64,000 nucleotides of DNA from assembly GCF_002742335.1 (NCBI RefSeq), contig NZ_MDGR01000007.1, forward strand, positions 2,794,501 to 2,858,500, read 5' to 3'. A program made the position numbers and the translations under genes. This document shows, one piece after another, positions 62,326-64,000 of the stretch. Each line of letters starts with the position of its first letter. The stretch's first letter is position 1. The DNA comes from Reichenbachiella sp. 5M10. Its GTDB lineage: Bacteria > Bacteroidota > Bacteroidia > Cytophagales > Cyclobacteriaceae. Under the pieces are notes generated by a model, which worked only from the letters and a program-made list of their open reading frames with translations, was not told where the DNA came from and made no database searches.

Positions 62326-62425
62326 TACCCAAGTCCTTGTCCCAACCATTCTAAAAATCTCTGATCACTCTGTTAGTCAAGATTCATTGTTCGACTTTCG
62401 CTATTGTTTTTTATAGAGGTAATAC

Positions 62426-62815
62426 GGATCAGTCTGTAAACTTGGGGGATTGAAAAAATCACGCATAAATTTTAGATAGTCTGTAGAGGAAAAATTCTAC
62501 GTTTTGAACACCTCTGAATTGAGATCTAAAGGCTTTGATCTTGGCATTGAAAGATTCTGCTGACGCATTGGTACTTCGATGATCAAAGAAATTGAGAATA
62601 CTCTGATAGTGGTTTTGGGATCAGTCTGTATTTCTGGGGCATTGATCCAAGATCACTTCGAAATTCAACAGTCATGGTTCGACATTCATCATTACTTTTT
62701 TGCTAAACAACCACCTACTATGAGTCTTTGAACCAATGTGTACACAATGGAAAGCATGAATATCGAATGCTCCATGTCGAATATTGGTTTTTATCCTCCA
62801 ATTCACAGACTGATC
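62426..62815. mobile_element. nested remnants of an ISL3/ISAon1-like insertion sequence
   Basis: Three copies of the terminal motif GATCAGTCTGT are seen: 62426 and 62618 in the same direction, and 62805-62815 inverted. The first two extend as GGATCAGTCTGTAAACTTGGGG and a variant with TTTCT. Together with the transposase fragment between the first two they show an IS end cut by a second element about 200 bp long. Confidence 0.65.
62459..62620 (-). pseudogene. transposase C-terminal fragment
   Basis: Minus-strand reading gives N-H-Y-Q-S-I-L-N-F-F-D-H-R, then S-T-N-A-S-A-E-S-F-N-A-K-I-K-A-F-R and F-F-L-Y-R-L-S-K-I-Y-A followed by a stop, the typical end of ISL3-type (ISAon1-like) transposases in Bacteroidota. 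It is cut at the N-terminal side by the IS end at 62618. Only about 50 codons remain. Confidence 0.75.
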
Positions 62816-62975
62816 AACGGATCCCTAAACACTGCTAACGACACATTCCTTCACACTCTGCACAACCTAAACTCAGCACTGCACAGACATTAGACTGTTA
62901 ATCAATTGTTTAGGCGATTTTTTTCAACACAATACTCATAACATTGTGATGACCTTTTGTTAACTTTAAGGTAAT

Positions 62976-63539
62976 ATGAGCTCGTTACGCCACTACATAC
63001 TCCTCCTCCTGACCGCTAGCTGTAGCATGACACATCAGCATCCCATCCAATCTTCCTATGCAGAGGAGGGTCGGTTCGAGGACTACACATCGTATACACT
63101 GGTGAGCAACGAGCAAGTTGAGACATTGGAGCAGCGTGCCATCGAGAAGGGCATCACTGCTCACATGAATTCACTTGGCTACCAAGAAGACACAGAGAAC
63201 CCATCGCTCTACATCTACTACCAAGTCTATCAAGAGGATTTCAAACTGACCACAGAAGATCAAGCCCCCTTGGAGAACTGGCTGGCTCGAAAGGGGTATT
63301 TCTCAGAGGACGACAACAAAGACACGCACCAGACGACTTCCAAAATCCACGGGCACTCGTTGTTCATTTCATTTTACGACCCGCAGATCCAGCGTGAGGT
63401 TTGGCAAGGACACATGAGCAACCTGCATGCAATCTCTACACAGAACCATAGAGCTGCTGCACAGATCGTACTGAGCCAATACCCATTGATGGCTAAAAGC
63501 TCGCGACAAACCTACTCCAAGCACTACGCACTACGCTAG
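62976..63539 (+). CDS. DUF4136-like lipoprotein
   Basis: 187 residues. Signal peptide with lipobox L-T-A-S-C (Cys16). F-E-D-Y-T-S-Y-T-L, a helix with I-E-K-G-I-T-A-H-M-N-S-L-G-Y and S-L-Y-I-Y-Y-Q-V-Y follow the DUF4136 pattern of envelope lipoproteins; R-E-V-W-Q-G-H sits where that family has VWxG. Similar in build to the cassette 6 lipoprotein. Confidence 0.7.
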   Translation: MSSLRHYILLLLTASCSMTHQHPIQSSYAEEGRFEDYTSYTLVSNEQVETLEQRAIEKGITAHMNSLGYQEDTENPSLYIYYQVYQEDFKLTTEDQAPLENWLARKGYFSEDDNKDTHQTTSKIHGHSLFISFYDPQIQREVWQGHMSNLHAISTQNHRAAAQIVLSQYPLMAKSSRQTYSKHYALR

Positions 63540-63557
63540 GGTTCCTTTTCGCTCCAT

Positions 63558-64000
63558 TTACAAATCAAATATCTTGCGGATACTAGCTTCTGCGTACCCT
63601 GCACTCCCTGTCATCCCTTTGCCTCCGATTCCTGTAATGATATGGACATTCTCATCGATCGTATGCTCAAACACATCCTTGGTCTTGCACTGACTGTACA
63701 CACCAAACCACGTACGCTGTAATCTCCAGTCCTCCAGTTGAAATATCTCCTTGGCCAGATCAATCATGTACTGATTGATATCATGATTGATATCAAAACC
63801 CAAAGTGTCTGCCTGCCCAGCATCTGCATACTCGTGTGAATCCCCGATAATCACACTCCCGTCCATCGCCTGCTTAAACAAGATGTGCACACCCCATTCT
63901 TTGTGCTTGGATTGCTTCGCCTCTTTGGCTTTCACGGCTTGGTACGACGGGCACTCCGCAAAACTCTCATAACGTCGAATACTGAGACCAGTCAATACCG
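63558..64000 (-). CDS. FAD-dependent oxidoreductase, C-terminal part (5' end outside window)
   Basis: The frame is open to the window edge. The end G-I-G-G-K-G-M-T-G-S-A-G-Y-A-E-A and the preceding T-I-D-E-N-V-H-I-I-T match the FAD-binding C-terminus of DAO/DadA-like oxidoreductases of the TIGR03364 group. The nucleotide-binding N-terminus is missing from the window. Substrate not assigned. Confidence 0.75.
   Translation of the reverse strand, partial: VLTGLSIRRYESFAECPSYQAVKAKEAKQSKHKEWGVHILFKQAMDGSVIIGDSHEYADAGQADTLGFDINHDINQYMIDLAKEIFQLEDWRLQRTWFGVYSQCKTKDVFEHTIDENVHIITGIGGKGMTGSAGYAEASIRKIFDL

Overview
ORGANISM. The window reads as a chromosome segment of a Bacteroidota bacterium, probably a gliding or marine member of the Cytophagales. 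The lineage call is an inference from gene content. The supporting signs are a PorX-type response regulator fused to a PglZ domain, a protein with a type IX secretion (T9SS) sorting tail, an rplM-rpsI-rpsB-tsf operon, a long amidophosphoribosyltransferase, a FabZ with the linker of Bacteroidota LpxC/FabZ fusions, few Shine-Dalgarno sites, and promoters of the TTTG-N19-21-TAnnTTTG type.

LAYOUT. 1-5 kb: end of metG, a lone receiver protein, the ribosomal operon, a pseudouridine synthase. 5-17 kb: PhoR/PhoB-like two-component pair, recA, valS, alanine dehydrogenase-tsaE-porX, then an HD phosphohydrolase, a stand-alone FabZ and an ABC ATPase. In relatives the last three normally flank lpxD-lpxC/fabZ-lpxA, which is missing here. 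17.5-28.7 kb: purF, the membrane half of complex I (nuoHIJKLMN, with a NuoI that carries a long repetitive tail) and murI. 28.8-36.4 kb: an accessory island described below. 36.4-49.4 kb: sodium/solute symporter, hotdog and DUF2306 proteins, S9 peptidase, PhzF, a lipoprotein cluster, Tex, TlpA-like thioredoxin, T9SS cargo. 49.9-57.9 kb: a TetR regulator and a hydrolase sharing an operator, trxA, a MORN-repeat protein, the pxpABC 5-oxoprolinase operon, a double cNMP-binding protein with an acyltransferase-like tail. 58.4-64 kb: rlmD operon, SDR, a TPR/SH3 protein, two tRNA-Lys genes, IS debris, a DUF4136 lipoprotein and a truncated FAD oxidoreductase.

MAIN DISCOVERY CANDIDATE. Between murI and the symporter lies an integron-like cassette array without any integrase in the window (a CALIN-type array). 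All genes in it point the same way (+). Each is followed by a long imperfect inverted repeat whose 5' end (YYYAAC type) is complementary to the 7-10 bases that open the same cassette after a G^TT point, as expected for attC sites of circularisable cassettes. At least four sites fit well (29519, 30314, 32027, 33813) and two more fit partly. The array appears as two tandem blocks, each opened by the same 32-bp palindromic sequence (28848, 33297) and closed by the same ~155-bp repeat (32574, 36200). Between the blocks is a set of TAAGCTTA palindromes spaced exactly 22 bp apart. All eight intact cassette products are predicted membrane or exported proteins of unknown function; one cassette also carries a decayed fic fragment behind a textbook promoter.

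LIMITS. All calls come from reading the sequence and recalled family knowledge; no database search or folding program was used. Residue positions are counted by hand.
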